Positions 35,507-44,962 are shown, counted from the first letter of the stretch. The stretch is 64,000 nucleotides of DNA from Brevundimonas sp. G8 (GCF_902506205.1 NZ_LR732816.1:2644993-2708992); one strand, 5' to 3'. Translations and numbers: made by a program. Notes: generated from the sequence alone by a model not told the origin.

Positions 35507-36280
35507 GTGGTTGATGTCTTCGAGCAGGTCGAGGAGGAGCTTCGCTCCGAAAAGGTGAAGCGTCTGGCCAAGACCTGGCTGCCCGTTTTCGGCGTGGTGC
35601 TGGTTGTCGCCCTGATCGGCGCGCTTGGCTGGTGGGGCTGGGACAGCCTGAACACGAACAAGGCCGGCAAGGGCGCAGAGGCCTATGATCGCGGCATGGA
35701 GGCCCTGAGGGCCGACAAGCCGATGGACGCCCGCGCCGCCTTCGAGGAAGCGGTCAAGGAAGGCAACGGGGCCTACAAGGTCCTGGCCCTGCAACAGCAG
35801 GCCGGCTTGGCCGTCAGCGCCAACAAGTTCCCCGACGCCGTCCGCCTGTTCGACGAAGCCGCCAAGGCCTCCAGCGATCCGCTGCTGTCGGATCCGCCTG
35901 CGCTGAAGGCCGCCTTCCTGATCATGGACACCGCGCCCCTGGCCGATATCGAGGCCCGCCTGACGCCGCTGGCCGAGGATGACCGTCCGCTGCACGCCTT
36001 CGCCCAGGAAGCCCTGGCCCTGGCGCGCCTCCAACACGGCAAGACCAAGGAGGCCCGCGAGGCCTTCGTCCTGCTGCAACTGGGTCAGGATGTGCCGGAC
36101 TCGATCCGTCAGCGCGCCCAGATCGCCGTGGAATCCATCGACGCCGGCACCGCAGCCGCGATCAAACCCATCATCGACGCCGCCGCCAAGGCCACGCCGC
36201 CGGCGCCCGGCGCCGCGAATGCGATGACCCCTTCGGCGCCTGCTGCGGCGGCTCCCGCCGCTGCGCCGGCTGCCCAATAG
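35507..36280 (+). CDS. Tetratricopeptide/YfgM-like membrane-anchored protein
   Basis: The GTG at 35507 gives 257 residues. A single helix (about 25-43, WLPVFGVVLVVALIGALGWWGW) anchors a periplasmic domain of TPR-like helices (KGAEAYDRGMEALRADKPMDARAAFEEAVKEG). The C-terminal 40 residues are a low-complexity Ala/Pro tail. Order before bamB and der is the same as in enterobacteria, where YfgM joins the SecYEG translocon and helps periplasmic chaperone transfer. The function here is by synteny. Confidence 0.8.
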   Translation: MVDVFEQVEEELRSEKVKRLAKTWLPVFGVVLVVALIGALGWWGWDSLNTNKAGKGAEAYDRGMEALRADKPMDARAAFEEAVKEGNGAYKVLALQQQAGLAVSANKFPDAVRLFDEAAKASSDPLLSDPPALKAAFLIMDTAPLADIEARLTPLAEDDRPLHAFAQEALALARLQHGKTKEAREAFVLLQLGQDVPDSIRQRAQIAVESIDAGTAAAIKPIIDAAAKATPPAPGAANAMTPSAPAAAAPAAAPAAQ

Positions 36281-36306
36281 TGACGACCCCTTACAGGACG
36301 CCCCAG

Positions 36307-37686
36307 ATGAACCGAGTTCTGAAAGTCGCGCTGATCTGCGGCGTCGCCGTGACGGTCGCGTCCTGCGGCACCGTGCGCCGCAACCTGCCGTTCGGCCTGG
36401 GCGGCAAGGAAGAGGTTGGCGCGACAGCCTCGGCCGGGCAGCGGATTTCGGTGCTGGAGTTCGAACAGAGCCTGACGCCGTCGGCCGCCCTGTCGGGCCG
36501 CGACTTCTTCCTGCCCGGTCCCCAGGCGATCACGGCCTGGACCCAGCCTGGCGGCACGTCCGAGAACCTGGTCGAGCACGTCATCGCCGCGCCGAACTTC
36601 CAGATCGCCTGGAAGCGTAACATCGGCGAGGGTTCGGCCCACGTCGGCAACGTCATGGCGCCCATTGTGGCCGCCGACGGCAAGATTTTCGTGCTGGACG
36701 GCGAATCGACCGTTTCGGCCGTGTCGGCCGACACCGGCGAAGTCCTGTGGAAGGCCAACGTCAAGAACGCTGACCGTGATCGCAACGGCGGCTTCGGCGG
36801 CGGTGTCGCCGTGGGCGGCGGTAAGGTGTTCGTCTCCTCGGGCTATCGTTCGATGTCGGCGCTGGACGCCAACACCGGCGCGGTGGTCTGGACCCAGCAG
36901 GTGGACGCCCCGATCCATGGCGCCCCGACCGTGTCGGGCAACCGCGTCTTCGTGGTCGATGTGGACAGCCAGTTGTTCGCCTTCGACGCCGCGACCGGCG
37001 CCCAGGACTGGACCTATCGCGGCATCGCCGAGCCGGCGCGCGTCATGCGCGCCTCCAGCCCGGCCGTCAGCGGCAACACCGTCGTCGCGCCCTTCGCATC
37101 CGGCCAACTGGTCGCGCTGAGCGCCCTGAACGGTCAGGCCGTGTGGGAAGAAACCCTGTCGCGCACCAGCCGCACCAGCGCCCTGTCCGAGGTTCGCGAC
37201 GTGGCGGGCCGTCCGGTCATCAGCCGCGGCATGGTCTATGGCGTCAGCCACTCCGGCGTGCTGTCGGCGCTGGACCTGCGTTCGGGCCAGGCCAAGTGGC
37301 AGCTGCCGGTGACGGGCGTGAATGCGCCCCTGCCGGTCGGCGACGCCGTCTACGTGGTGTCCAAGTCGGGTCAGCTGATCACCGTCAACCGCGACACGGG
37401 CCAGATCTACTGGACCCGCGAGCTGAACGAGGGACGCGTCCGCAAGGAAGGCGGCTTCTTCGGCCTGTTCGACCGTGAACTGACGCCGCAATGGTCGGGG
37501 CCGCTGCTGGCCTCCAACCGCCTGGTGATGGTCAATTCCTTCGGCGAGGCCGTGGCCTTCGATCCCAAGACTGGCGCCGCGCAGACGACCTTGAAGCTGG
37601 GTGCGCCCGCCTATATCGCGCCTGCCGCTTACAACGGCGCCCTGTACGTGCTGACCGATAATGGTCAGCTGATCTGCATCCGCTGA
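36307..37686 (+). CDS. bamB: Outer membrane protein assembly factor BamB
   Basis: From the ATG at 36307 the product has 459 residues, slightly longer than E. coli BamB. The lipoprotein signal ends VASC (Cys20). The rest is an eight-bladed PQQ-like beta-propeller with repeating units such as VSADTGEVLWKANV, LDANTGAVVWTQQ, FDAATGAQDWTYRG, LDLRSGQAKWQL and NRDTGQIYWTREL. It supports BamA in inserting beta-barrels into the outer membrane, relevant to the many TonB receptors here. It sits 26 bases after the yfgM-like gene and 31 before der, a conserved order. Confidence 0.93.
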   Translation: MNRVLKVALICGVAVTVASCGTVRRNLPFGLGGKEEVGATASAGQRISVLEFEQSLTPSAALSGRDFFLPGPQAITAWTQPGGTSENLVEHVIAAPNFQIAWKRNIGEGSAHVGNVMAPIVAADGKIFVLDGESTVSAVSADTGEVLWKANVKNADRDRNGGFGGGVAVGGGKVFVSSGYRSMSALDANTGAVVWTQQVDAPIHGAPTVSGNRVFVVDVDSQLFAFDAATGAQDWTYRGIAEPARVMRASSPAVSGNTVVAPFASGQLVALSALNGQAVWEETLSRTSRTSALSEVRDVAGRPVISRGMVYGVSHSGVLSALDLRSGQAKWQLPVTGVNAPLPVGDAVYVVSKSGQLITVNRDTGQIYWTRELNEGRVRKEGGFFGLFDRELTPQWSGPLLASNRLVMVNSFGEAVAFDPKTGAAQTTLKLGAPAYIAPAAYNGALYVLTDNGQLICIR

Positions 37687-37717
37687 TTTTCAGCCCGAAC
37701 TAAGCTAGAAAGCCGAC

Positions 37718-39340
37718 ATGGCTCTGAAGGTCGCCATCGTCGGCCGCCCCAATGTGGGCAAATCGACACTGTTCAACCGCCTCGTCGGCAAGCGCCTCGC
37801 GCTGGTCGACGATCGCCCCGGCGTGACCCGCGACCGGCGCTATGCCGACGGCAACATCGGCGACATGGATCTGACGCTGATCGATACGGCCGGCTACGAG
37901 GATGTCACCGACGACAGCCTGGAAGCCCGGATGCGCGAGCAGACCGAGGCGGCGCTGGACGACGCCGAACTGGTCATGTTCATGATGGACGCCCGCGAAG
38001 GCGTCACCTCGCTGGACCGGATCTTCGCCGAGCGCCTGCGCAAGGTGCACAAGCCGATCATCCTGCTGGCCAACAAGTCCGAGAGCCGCGAGAGCGGCGG
38101 CGGCGTCGGCGAGGCGCACGCCCTGGGCTTCGGCGAGCCCGTCGCCATCTCCGCCGAGCACGGCGAGGGCATGGCCGACCTGTACAAGGCCATCCGCGCG
38201 GCGTCCGAGGACATCTTCGTCGAAGAGATCGACGAGCCGGACAAGCCGATCCGCATCGCCGTCATCGGCCGTCCGAACGCGGGCAAGTCCACCCTGATCA
38301 ACCGCTTGATCGGCGACGACCGTCTGCTGACGGGGCCGGAAGCGGGCATCACCCGCGACTCCATCTCGGTCGACTGGGTGTTCGAGGGCAAGAACATCCG
38401 CCTGGTCGACACGGCCGGGATGCGTCGCAAGGCGCGGGTGCAGGAGAAGCTGGAGAAGCTGTCGGTCGCCGACACCATCCGGGCCATCACCTTCGCCGAA
38501 GTCGTCATCTTGATGATGGACAAGGACGACGCCTTCGACACCCAGGACCTGCAACTGGCGGACCTGGTCGAGCGCGAAGGCCGCGCCCTGGTCTATGTCG
38601 CGTCCAAATGGGACCTGGAAGAAGAGCCCCAGGCCCGCATGGCCAAGCTGAAGGGCATGGCCGAGGACAAGCTGCCCCAGCTGAAGGGTTCGCCCTTCGT
38701 CGTGCTGTCGTCGCACTCGGGCCGGGGCGTCGAACGCCTGATGCCCGCGGTGCTTCAGGCCTATGACACCTGGTCGGTCAAGGTGAAGACCAAGGACCTG
38801 AACACCTGGCTGTCCATGGCCACCCAGCGGCACCCGCCCCCCGCCGTGGATGGAAAGCGCATCAAGCCGAAATACATCGCCCAGACCAAGGCCCGTCCGC
38901 CGACCTTCGTGCTGATGGCCAACCGGGCCGAGTCGATGCCCGAGCATTACAAGCGCTATCTGGTCAACTCGATCCGCGAGAGCTTCGACCTGCCGGGCAC
39001 GCCGATCCGCCTGAACGTCAAGTCCAGCGGCGTGAACCCCTATGCCGAGGGCGGCGCCAAGTCGGGGCCGGAACGCTACAAGGGCGACGCCAAGACCGCG
39101 CCGCGCCGCGTGATCAAGAAGGCCGAGAAGGAAGAGGCGCTGTCCAAACTGCCCGGCAAGGCGCTGGAGCAGAAGAAGACTCGCAAGGCCCAGCCCAAGA
39201 TATTGGCCGGGCTGAAATCCAGCGCCTCCAAGAAGGCCGGCTCGTCCATCGCGGTCCAGAAGGGCGCCCGTGGCGGCGCCCGTCAGGTCTCGCGCTCCGG
39301 CCGGATTCGTACGGGCCAAAAGGGCGGCGCCAAGAAGTGA
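37718..39340 (+). CDS. der: Ribosome-assembly GTPase Der (EngA)
   Basis: This 540-residue GTPase has two G domains. The first P-loop is GRPNVGKSTL (residues 7-16) with DTAGY and NKSE; the second is GRPNAGKSTL near residue 184 with DTAGM. A KH-like domain follows (about 350-440). It assists 50S subunit maturation. A basic tail of about 80 residues (from 460, rich in Lys, Ala, Gly) extends beyond the usual end; such tails occur in alphaproteobacterial Der and could bind RNA. It is followed by a NUDIX gene whose GTG lies 5 bases after its stop. Confidence 0.95.
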   Translation: MALKVAIVGRPNVGKSTLFNRLVGKRLALVDDRPGVTRDRRYADGNIGDMDLTLIDTAGYEDVTDDSLEARMREQTEAALDDAELVMFMMDAREGVTSLDRIFAERLRKVHKPIILLANKSESRESGGGVGEAHALGFGEPVAISAEHGEGMADLYKAIRAASEDIFVEEIDEPDKPIRIAVIGRPNAGKSTLINRLIGDDRLLTGPEAGITRDSISVDWVFEGKNIRLVDTAGMRRKARVQEKLEKLSVADTIRAITFAEVVILMMDKDDAFDTQDLQLADLVEREGRALVYVASKWDLEEEPQARMAKLKGMAEDKLPQLKGSPFVVLSSHSGRGVERLMPAVLQAYDTWSVKVKTKDLNTWLSMATQRHPPPAVDGKRIKPKYIAQTKARPPTFVLMANRAESMPEHYKRYLVNSIRESFDLPGTPIRLNVKSSGVNPYAEGGAKSGPERYKGDAKTAPRRVIKKAEKEEALSKLPGKALEQKKTRKAQPKILAGLKSSASKKAGSSIAVQKGARGGARQVSRSGRIRTGQKGGAKK

Positions 39341-39344
39341 TGGC

Positions 39345-39806
39345 GTGACCGAGGTCGCGCCCGTCCTTCCCGACCGGCCGACCTCGCGGTGGCTGATCCT
39401 GGACGGGCAGGGGCGGGTGCTGCTGTTGCATTTCGTCTTCTCCCAGGGGCCTCTGGCCGGCACGGCCTTCTGGGCCACGCCCGGCGGCGGCTGCGAACCG
39501 GGCGAGACCTATGAGGACGCCGCCCGTCGCGAACTGTTCGAGGAGACGGGCCTGGTCGTCGCCGATCCCGGCCCGCAGGTCGCCCAGGTCCGCGTCAGTT
39601 TCCGCCTGCCCGACGGCCGCATGGCCGATGTGGATCAGCGGTTCTTCCTGCTGCGCACGGAGGCTTTCGACCTGTCGTCCGCCGGCTGGACCGATGAGGA
39701 GCGGGACGTCCTTGTGGCGCATCGCTGGTGGAGCCTCGCCGACATCCGCGCTTCGACCGAGACGATCTGGCCGGCGGAACTGGCGGATCTGCTGTCGAGT
39801 CTCTGA
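39345..39806 (+). CDS. NUDIX hydrolase
   Basis: The GTG start at 39345 gives 153 residues; the frame overlaps der upstream, which is not needed. The NUDIX box reads G-C-E-P-G-E-T-Y-E-D-A-A-R-R-E-L-F-E-E-T-G-L, with all the metal-binding residues of GX5EX7REUXEEXGU. The preceding WATPGGG and the N-terminal SRWLILDGQGRVLLLHF fit the family. It hydrolyses a nucleoside diphosphate linked to another group; the substrate is unknown. It is probably co-transcribed with der. Confidence 0.9.
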   Translation: MTEVAPVLPDRPTSRWLILDGQGRVLLLHFVFSQGPLAGTAFWATPGGGCEPGETYEDAARRELFEETGLVVADPGPQVAQVRVSFRLPDGRMADVDQRFFLLRTEAFDLSSAGWTDEERDVLVAHRWWSLADIRASTETIWPAELADLLSSL

Positions 39807-39910
39807 ACCGTCGGTCCCCAGCGTTTCGAGACCGATTTTCGCTCGCAAACATACCGCTTGCTCGTCCATTGAAAGCGGCGCTTGGATTTGGGATCAATCC
39901 GGAGCGATTC

Positions 39911-40537
39911 ATGACCACGACCCAGGTGTTCGACCTTCAGGCGGTGCAGAAGATCCGCAAGGGCGCCGTCCTCGTCGCCCTGCTGGCCTTGGTCGGGCTG
40001 ACCATGGTGTCACAATCGGTCACCGGGCTGGAGAGCCCGCTGCATGAAGGCGTCGAGGCCGTGGGTCTGGCCGCCATCGTCTTCGCCATCGTTGGCCGCG
40101 CCTGGTGTTCGCTCTATATCGGCGGGCGCAAGAAGGCCGAGATCGTCTCGCGCGGCCCCTATTCGATCAGCCGCAACCCGCTCTATATCTTCAGCTTCTT
40201 CGGCGCCTTCGGCATCGGCGCCCAGAGTGGCAGCCTGACCCTGGCGGTGCTGTTCACCCTGGCGTCGCTGGCGGTCTTCTATCTGACCGTTCGCCGGGAA
40301 GAGGCCTGGCTGGACGCGACCTTCGGCGTCGACTATGCGGCTTACAAGGCGCGCACGCCGCGTTTTTGGCCCAACCTCGCCCTGTGGCGCGACGAGGCGG
40401 AACTATCGGTGCGGCCGTCCTTCTTCCTGACCACCATCCGCGACGGCCTGGTGTTCCTGCTGGCGATCCCGCTGTTCGAGGCCATCGACCTGGCGCAGGC
40501 CGAGGGTTGGCTGCGGGTTCTGGCGCGGCTGCCCTAA
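39911..40537 (+). CDS. Isoprenylcysteine carboxylmethyltransferase-like membrane protein
   Basis: ATG 39911 with ggag 6 bases upstream gives 208 residues. Four or five helices (about 17-35, 45-65, 100-120 and 180-200) surround the cofactor motif RGPYSISRNPLYIFSFFG and FGVDYAAYKARTPRFWP. These are the signatures of the ICMT/PEMT-like SAM-dependent methyltransferases (the RHP-x-Y and E-x5-Y-x-R-x-P-RF patterns, here RNPLY). It might methylate a lipid or small molecule. The 3' end overlaps the convergent LytTR gene by 4 bases. Confidence 0.82.
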   Translation: MTTTQVFDLQAVQKIRKGAVLVALLALVGLTMVSQSVTGLESPLHEGVEAVGLAAIVFAIVGRAWCSLYIGGRKKAEIVSRGPYSISRNPLYIFSFFGAFGIGAQSGSLTLAVLFTLASLAVFYLTVRREEAWLDATFGVDYAAYKARTPRFWPNLALWRDEAELSVRPSFFLTTIRDGLVFLLAIPLFEAIDLAQAEGWLRVLARLP

Positions 40538-41352
40538 GGCGCGCGACCCAGCCGCACCAGAACGGCGTCTCGATAGGTGCGGCTGACCACCAGTTCGGCG
40601 CCGCTCTGCATCGTCAGCCGCCAGGACCCGTCCGACAGGGGCTGCACCCCCGCGACTCGCGCCAGATTGACCAGGGTAGATCGATGGATGCGGGCGAACA
40701 GGCGCGTGTCCAGACGCGTCTCCAGCGCCTGAAGGGTGTCGCGGACCAGGCCCTCGCGCCCGTCCCAGTTCACGACCACATAGTTGCCCGCCGAGGCGAA
40801 CCATTCCACCGCCCGCAGATCGACCGAGGCGCGGCTTCTGCCGGTCGAAACCAGCAGGCGGGCGTCGTCGGGCTGAACCTGCCGGGCAAGGGCCAGGGCG
40901 CGGGTCAGGTGGTCGAGGCGAACTTGAGCATCGCGCGCCTTGTGCCACTGGGCGGCGGCAAGGCCGACGGCGACGGTCGCGGTATAGAGCAGCAGGGCGA
41001 CCGGCAGCCGGTCGATGATCCGCTCGATCAAGTCGCTCGGCGTGGCGACCAGATGCAGGAAGGTCAGGTCGATCCGCGCGCCGAGCGCGGCGATCAGGGG
41101 CACGACGGCGACCATCAGTCCGGTCAGGACGCCTGCCGCCTTCCAGCCGGCGCCCCAACGCTGCATCACAAGCCAGACCATCAGGCCGACGGCCAGCCAC
41201 GGCGCATAGGTCAGGCCGGCCCACAGCAGGGAGGTCGAAAGGTCCAGTTCCGGCCGGTCCCGCCGCAGATACCAGGCCACCGACGCCACCGTCGCCACAT
41301 AGGAATAGGCGGCGAACCCCGTCATGACGACGGCGACCGACGGCGTCCTCAT
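40534..41352 (-). CDS. Membrane-anchored LytTR-family transcriptional regulator
   Basis: The ATG at 41352 gives 272 residues. Four helices fill about residues 8-125 (TGFAAYSYVATVASVAWYL, LWAGLTYAPWLAVGLMVWLVM, AAGVLTGLMVAVVPLIAAL, LPVALLLYTATVAVGLAAA). After a helical linker comes a LytTR DNA-binding domain (about 168-270: VDLRAVEWFASAGNYVVVNW, LFARIHRSTLVNLARVAGVQ). A one-component regulator that senses at the membrane is likely. Its start overlaps the stop of the membrane protein upstream (41349-41352), so that protein is a probable partner or sensor. Confidence 0.9.
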   Translation of the reverse strand: MRTPSVAVVMTGFAAYSYVATVASVAWYLRRDRPELDLSTSLLWAGLTYAPWLAVGLMVWLVMQRWGAGWKAAGVLTGLMVAVVPLIAALGARIDLTFLHLVATPSDLIERIIDRLPVALLLYTATVAVGLAAAQWHKARDAQVRLDHLTRALALARQVQPDDARLLVSTGRSRASVDLRAVEWFASAGNYVVVNWDGREGLVRDTLQALETRLDTRLFARIHRSTLVNLARVAGVQPLSDGSWRLTMQSGAELVVSRTYRDAVLVRLGRAP

Positions 41353-42029
41353 GCCGGCCCTGTGCGTGTAATCCGGGCGCGACGCCGCAGGATCAGGGTC
41401 GCCGTCCAGATCACGGCCATCGACTGGAACAGGACGGTCGGCCAGAGCTGGCTCCAGGGCTGGGGCAGGAAGGTCAGGAAGTTGCCGGAAAAGGCGCTGA
41501 GCACCGCTGCGTGGGCGCTCAGCACCTTCACCAGATGCTCGTATCTCCACAAGTCGGGCGAGAAAGGCCAGTCGCGCGGACGTGAAAACCGCCACAGGTC
41601 CCACGCCGCGACCGACAACGCTCCATAGGCCAGGGCCGCAGACACCACGGGCGGGCCGTCCGAGCGGCCCATGGCGATCAAGGCCAGCACCCAGACGCCG
41701 ATGCCCAGGGCGCCGAACGTCGCCGCCCAGTCCAGCGGTCTGGCTCGATCCTGGGGTCGGACATCAGGCCGTTTGCGCCCCAGCACCCGCACGCCCGAAA
41801 ACAGGGTCAGCGACGCGGTCGCCGACAGCGCCAGGAAATAGGTGTTGAAGCGCAGCGCCGTCATCACCCAGGCGCCGGCCAGCAGTGTCGTCATCAGCAC
41901 CACGAAGGCGCGTCCCCACAGCCGATGCGCGCGCGAACCCTTGGCGGTCAGCAGGGGGCCAAAGCCGACCAGGACGGCGGCCATGCCGGTCGAGATGTGC
42001 AGGACAAGGAAGGGCTGGAACAGGGTCAT
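41349..42029 (-). CDS. Multi-helix membrane protein coupled to the LytTR regulator (DUF2306-like)
   Basis: The ATG at 42029 gives 226 residues with six to seven helices, starting LVLHISTGMAAVLVGFGPLL and including RAHRLWGRAFVVLMTTLLAGAW. A TTG at 42065 would add 12 residues of no obvious purpose. Histidines near helix ends (LHIS, RAHRLWG, YEHLVKVL, SAHAAVLS) recall the DUF2306 family, which resembles haem-binding four-helix proteins. Function is not known. It overlaps the downstream LytTR gene by 4 bases. Confidence 0.7.
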   Translation of the reverse strand: MTLFQPFLVLHISTGMAAVLVGFGPLLTAKGSRAHRLWGRAFVVLMTTLLAGAWVMTALRFNTYFLALSATASLTLFSGVRVLGRKRPDVRPQDRARPLDWAATFGALGIGVWVLALIAMGRSDGPPVVSAALAYGALSVAAWDLWRFSRPRDWPFSPDLWRYEHLVKVLSAHAAVLSAFSGNFLTFLPQPWSQLWPTVLFQSMAVIWTATLILRRRARITRTGPA

Positions 42030-42103
42030 GTCCGGCCCATGACCGCTGCGCTCGATCTGCAGCAAGGCGCCTGGGACCGGATGCAGCCGTCAGGGACGAA
42101 CGG

Positions 42104-42982
42104 TCAGCCGACCATCAGGGTTTCGCGCATCCTTGCAGCATCCCTGCCCGGAGGCAGGCCGAACTGGCGGGCGTATTCGCGGCTGAACTGGGAGGGGCTG
42201 TCATAGCCGACGGCGAAGCCGGTCTCGGCCGCGCCATCGACGCCGGTCAGCAGTCGGGCGCGCGCCTCTCGCAATCGCACCTGTTTGTGGAACTGTAGCG
42301 GGCTCATGGTCGTCACGGTGCGGAAATGCCGGTGGAAGGTGGACAGGCTCATGCCCGCCATGTCCGACAGGGCCTCCAGCCGCATCGGCTCGGCGTAGTG
42401 GGCGCGGATCCAGCTGATGGCGCGGCTGACGCCCGACAGGCGGCTTTCGGCTGAGCCGATCTGGCGGACGGTGGCGGCGTGCCGGCTGTGCAGTAGCCGC
42501 CAGACCAGTTCGCGCTCGATCATCGGCGTCATCACAGCGATCTCGCTGGGTCGGTCCAGAAGGCGCAGCAGGCGCGCCATGGGCTCCAGCAGTTCGTCCT
42601 CCAGCCGGGTTACATGGATGCCGGTCGGCGGCGGCTGATCCGAGGCGTCTGGGGCGTCGATCTCCAGCATCAGGCCGGCGATTGTCGCAGGGTTCAGATC
42701 GAAGCTGAGCGCTCGGTACGGCGCCTCGATGATGCTGCCGCACACCGGTAGTTCGGCCGACACTACCAGGCAATCGCCAGCCCGATAGGAATAGACGGTC
42801 TCGCCCAGGATCGTCTGTTTGGCGCCGCACACGACCAGGCACAGCATGGGATCGTAGGGAACCGCCACCATCCGCGTCGGGGCGTCGCTGCCATACAGGC
42901 GCAGGCCCGGCACAGCCGAGCGCGACAGATCGGGCGGCGCATGACGCGCGACGATGTCGGTCAGTTCGGGCAAGAGGCTCAT
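42104..42982 (-). CDS. AraC-family transcriptional regulator
   Basis: The product has 292 residues from the ATG at 42982; the frame is open much further upstream but there it overlaps the divergent SDR gene. The N-terminal half is the AraC_N (PF06719-like) cupin (RMVAVPYDPMLCLVVCGAKQTILGE, YRAGDCLVVSAELP). Two helix-turn-helix motifs make up the last 100 residues (MRLEALSDMAGMSLSTFHRHFR, then TGFAVGYDSPSQFSREYARQFG). It is divergent from an SDR gene with 144 bases between, the usual pairing of regulator and target for this subgroup. Confidence 0.92.
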   Translation of the reverse strand: MSLLPELTDIVARHAPPDLSRSAVPGLRLYGSDAPTRMVAVPYDPMLCLVVCGAKQTILGETVYSYRAGDCLVVSAELPVCGSIIEAPYRALSFDLNPATIAGLMLEIDAPDASDQPPPTGIHVTRLEDELLEPMARLLRLLDRPSEIAVMTPMIERELVWRLLHSRHAATVRQIGSAESRLSGVSRAISWIRAHYAEPMRLEALSDMAGMSLSTFHRHFRTVTTMSPLQFHKQVRLREARARLLTGVDGAAETGFAVGYDSPSQFSREYARQFGLPPGRDAARMRETLMVG

Positions 42983-43126
42983 GGACGCATCCAACGCCTG
43001 TCGGTGCGTGCGCGCAAGCGGGCGAGGGCGGTTTGACAGGATCGTGCAAGACTTCGCCCGGATCGCCCTAACGCCATTCGCCTGAAACGGCGTCTTCTCC
43101 GTCTCGTCAGACAGAGGAGACTTCCC

Positions 43127-44011
43127 ATGACAACCACCACCCAAAAGACCTGGCTCGTGACCGGCGCGTCCCGTGGCCTGGGCGCCGGCATCGCTCGCGC
43201 CGCCCTGGACGCAGGCGACCGCGTCGTCGCCGCCGGTCGCAACCGTGACGCCCTCATCAAGGCCTTTGGCCCCGATAGCGACACCGTCCTGTCCGTCGCG
43301 CTGGACGTCACGGACGCGTCCGCCATCGCCGCCGCCGTGGAGGCCGCCATGGCCCAATTCGGCCGCATCGACGTGCTGGTCAACAACGCCGGCTACGGCC
43401 ACCTCGGCCTCTTCGAGGAGACGACCGCACAGGACGCGCGCACCCAGTTCGACACCAATGTCTTCGGCCTGTTCGACATGACCCGCGCCGTCTTGCCGGT
43501 CATGCGCGCCCAGCGTTCGGGCCATGTGTTCAACGTCTCGTCCGTGGGGGGCATGGTCGGCGGGGCATCCGGCGCGATCTATTGCGCCTCCAAGTTCGCC
43601 ATCGAGGGCTTCAGCGAGTCGATCGCCCAGGAGGTCAGCCCCTTCGGCGTCCACGTCACCATCGTCGAGCCGGGCTTCTTCCGCACCGACTTCCTGGACG
43701 CGACCTCGGTCGTCTACGCCGCCAATCCCATCGCCGACTACGCCGAGACCTCGGCTGCGCTACGCGACTTCTATGAGGCCCGCAGCCACAACCAGGCTGG
43801 CGATCCTGCCAAGCTGGGACAGGCGCTGGTGGCTTTGGCCAATGCGGAAAACCCGCCCGTGCGATGGGCGGCCGGAACGGACGCCGTAGGTATGATCGAA
43901 GGCAAGATCGCGGGGCTGACGACGGAGCTGGAGGCCTGGCGCGACCTGTCGCAGTCGACTGACGGCGACTTCTCGTTCCGCGAGGAACCGGGCGCCAGCG
44001 CCTGGGGCTGA
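43127..44011 (+). CDS. Short-chain dehydrogenase/reductase (SDR)
   Basis: The 294-residue protein is a classical NAD(P)-dependent SDR with TGASRGLGAGIA (cofactor glycines), DVTDAS, NNAGYGH, catalytic Ser in VSSVGG and the YxxxK motif in YCASKFAIEG. The C-terminus is longer than the minimal SDR (about 250). Substrate unknown. A ribosome site (gaggaga) lies 8 bases before the start. It is probably controlled by the divergent AraC regulator. Confidence 0.92.
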   Translation: MTTTTQKTWLVTGASRGLGAGIARAALDAGDRVVAAGRNRDALIKAFGPDSDTVLSVALDVTDASAIAAAVEAAMAQFGRIDVLVNNAGYGHLGLFEETTAQDARTQFDTNVFGLFDMTRAVLPVMRAQRSGHVFNVSSVGGMVGGASGAIYCASKFAIEGFSESIAQEVSPFGVHVTIVEPGFFRTDFLDATSVVYAANPIADYAETSAALRDFYEARSHNQAGDPAKLGQALVALANAENPPVRWAAGTDAVGMIEGKIAGLTTELEAWRDLSQSTDGDFSFREEPGASAWG

Positions 44012-44020
44012 CCCTCCGAC

Positions 44021-44776
44021 CTAGACCAGCGCTTCCGTCGTCGGTCCGGCCTTCCAATCGCGGAAGCGGATCGTCAGCGGGGGCGTGGCGTCGCCGCGAA
44101 CCAGATCGACGACCAGGGGCCCGATCTCAGAGGGGTGGGGCAGGCCGGACGGGTCTTCGCCCGGATAGGCCTGGGCGCGCATGGCGGTGCGCATCCGGCC
44201 GGGGTCGACGATGCTGACGCGCACAGGCGTGCTCTCGATCTCGTCGGCCCAGGCCTTCACCAGGGCCTCGGCACCCGCCTTGGTCGCGGCGTACATGCCC
44301 CAGAAGGCCTTGGGCGCGCTGGCGACGCTGGTGGTGAAGTGGATGGCGCGGCCGGCGTCGGAGGCGCGCAGCAGCGGTTCCAGCGAGCGGATCAGGCGAT
44401 AGACGGCGGTGAAGTTGGTCTTCTCGATCTTGGCGAACTCGCGCGGATCGGCGTGGGACACCGGCGTCAGGCCCGACGGCCCCATGGTGGCGGCGGCATG
44501 GACCCAGATGTCCAGCTTCTTGAACCGTTCGAAAATGGCGCCGCCCAGCCGGTCGATGGCTCCGCCGTCCACTAGGTCGAACGGGATCAGGGTCGCGTGG
44601 CGGCCGGTGGCGGCGAAGATGGCGTCGTCCAGCTCTTCCAGACCGCCCTGGGTGCGAGCGGTCGCAATGACGTGCGCGCCCGCCTTGGCCAGAGCCAGCG
44701 CGCTCTCATAGCCGATACCGCGCGAGGCGCCGACGACGAGCGCGATACGGTCTTTCAGGGGCAGGGATTCAGTCAT
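44021..44776 (-). CDS. Short-chain dehydrogenase/reductase (SDR)
   Basis: The ATG at 44776 gives 251 residues; the upstream open frame to 45415 overlaps another gene and is not used. Motifs are VVGASRGIGYESA (cofactor site), DLVDGG, AAATMG in place of NNAG, FTTSVAS with the catalytic Ser, and YAATKAGAEAL with YxxxK. It ends convergently 10 bases after the SDR at 43127 but is not a close copy. The substrate is unknown; related proteins are often annotated as YciK-like oxidoreductases. Confidence 0.9.
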   Translation of the reverse strand: MTESLPLKDRIALVVGASRGIGYESALALAKAGAHVIATARTQGGLEELDDAIFAATGRHATLIPFDLVDGGAIDRLGGAIFERFKKLDIWVHAAATMGPSGLTPVSHADPREFAKIEKTNFTAVYRLIRSLEPLLRASDAGRAIHFTTSVASAPKAFWGMYAATKAGAEALVKAWADEIESTPVRVSIVDPGRMRTAMRAQAYPGEDPSGLPHPSEIGPLVVDLVRGDATPPLTIRFRDWKAGPTTEALV

Positions 44777-44962
44777 GCCGGGGTGGTAGGAGTGGCGGCG
44801 CGGCGGGTCAATGTGTTCGACGAATACCCGCTTCGCGCCAACGGCGCTGCGTGTTGATCGCATGGATGGCTTCGCCCGATCCACGCCTTCACAAAGTGCG
44901 CCGCAGTTGCGCCACACATGAACGGTCAAGCTTCGGCTTCGAGTGTTCGGAAGGGGACCGAA

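Noticed and set aside
43058..43654. Upstream extension of the AraC gene frame across the SDR gene
   Set aside because: The 516-codon minus frame beyond 42982 is antisense to the SDR; the AraC_N domain starts just after the ATG at 42982.
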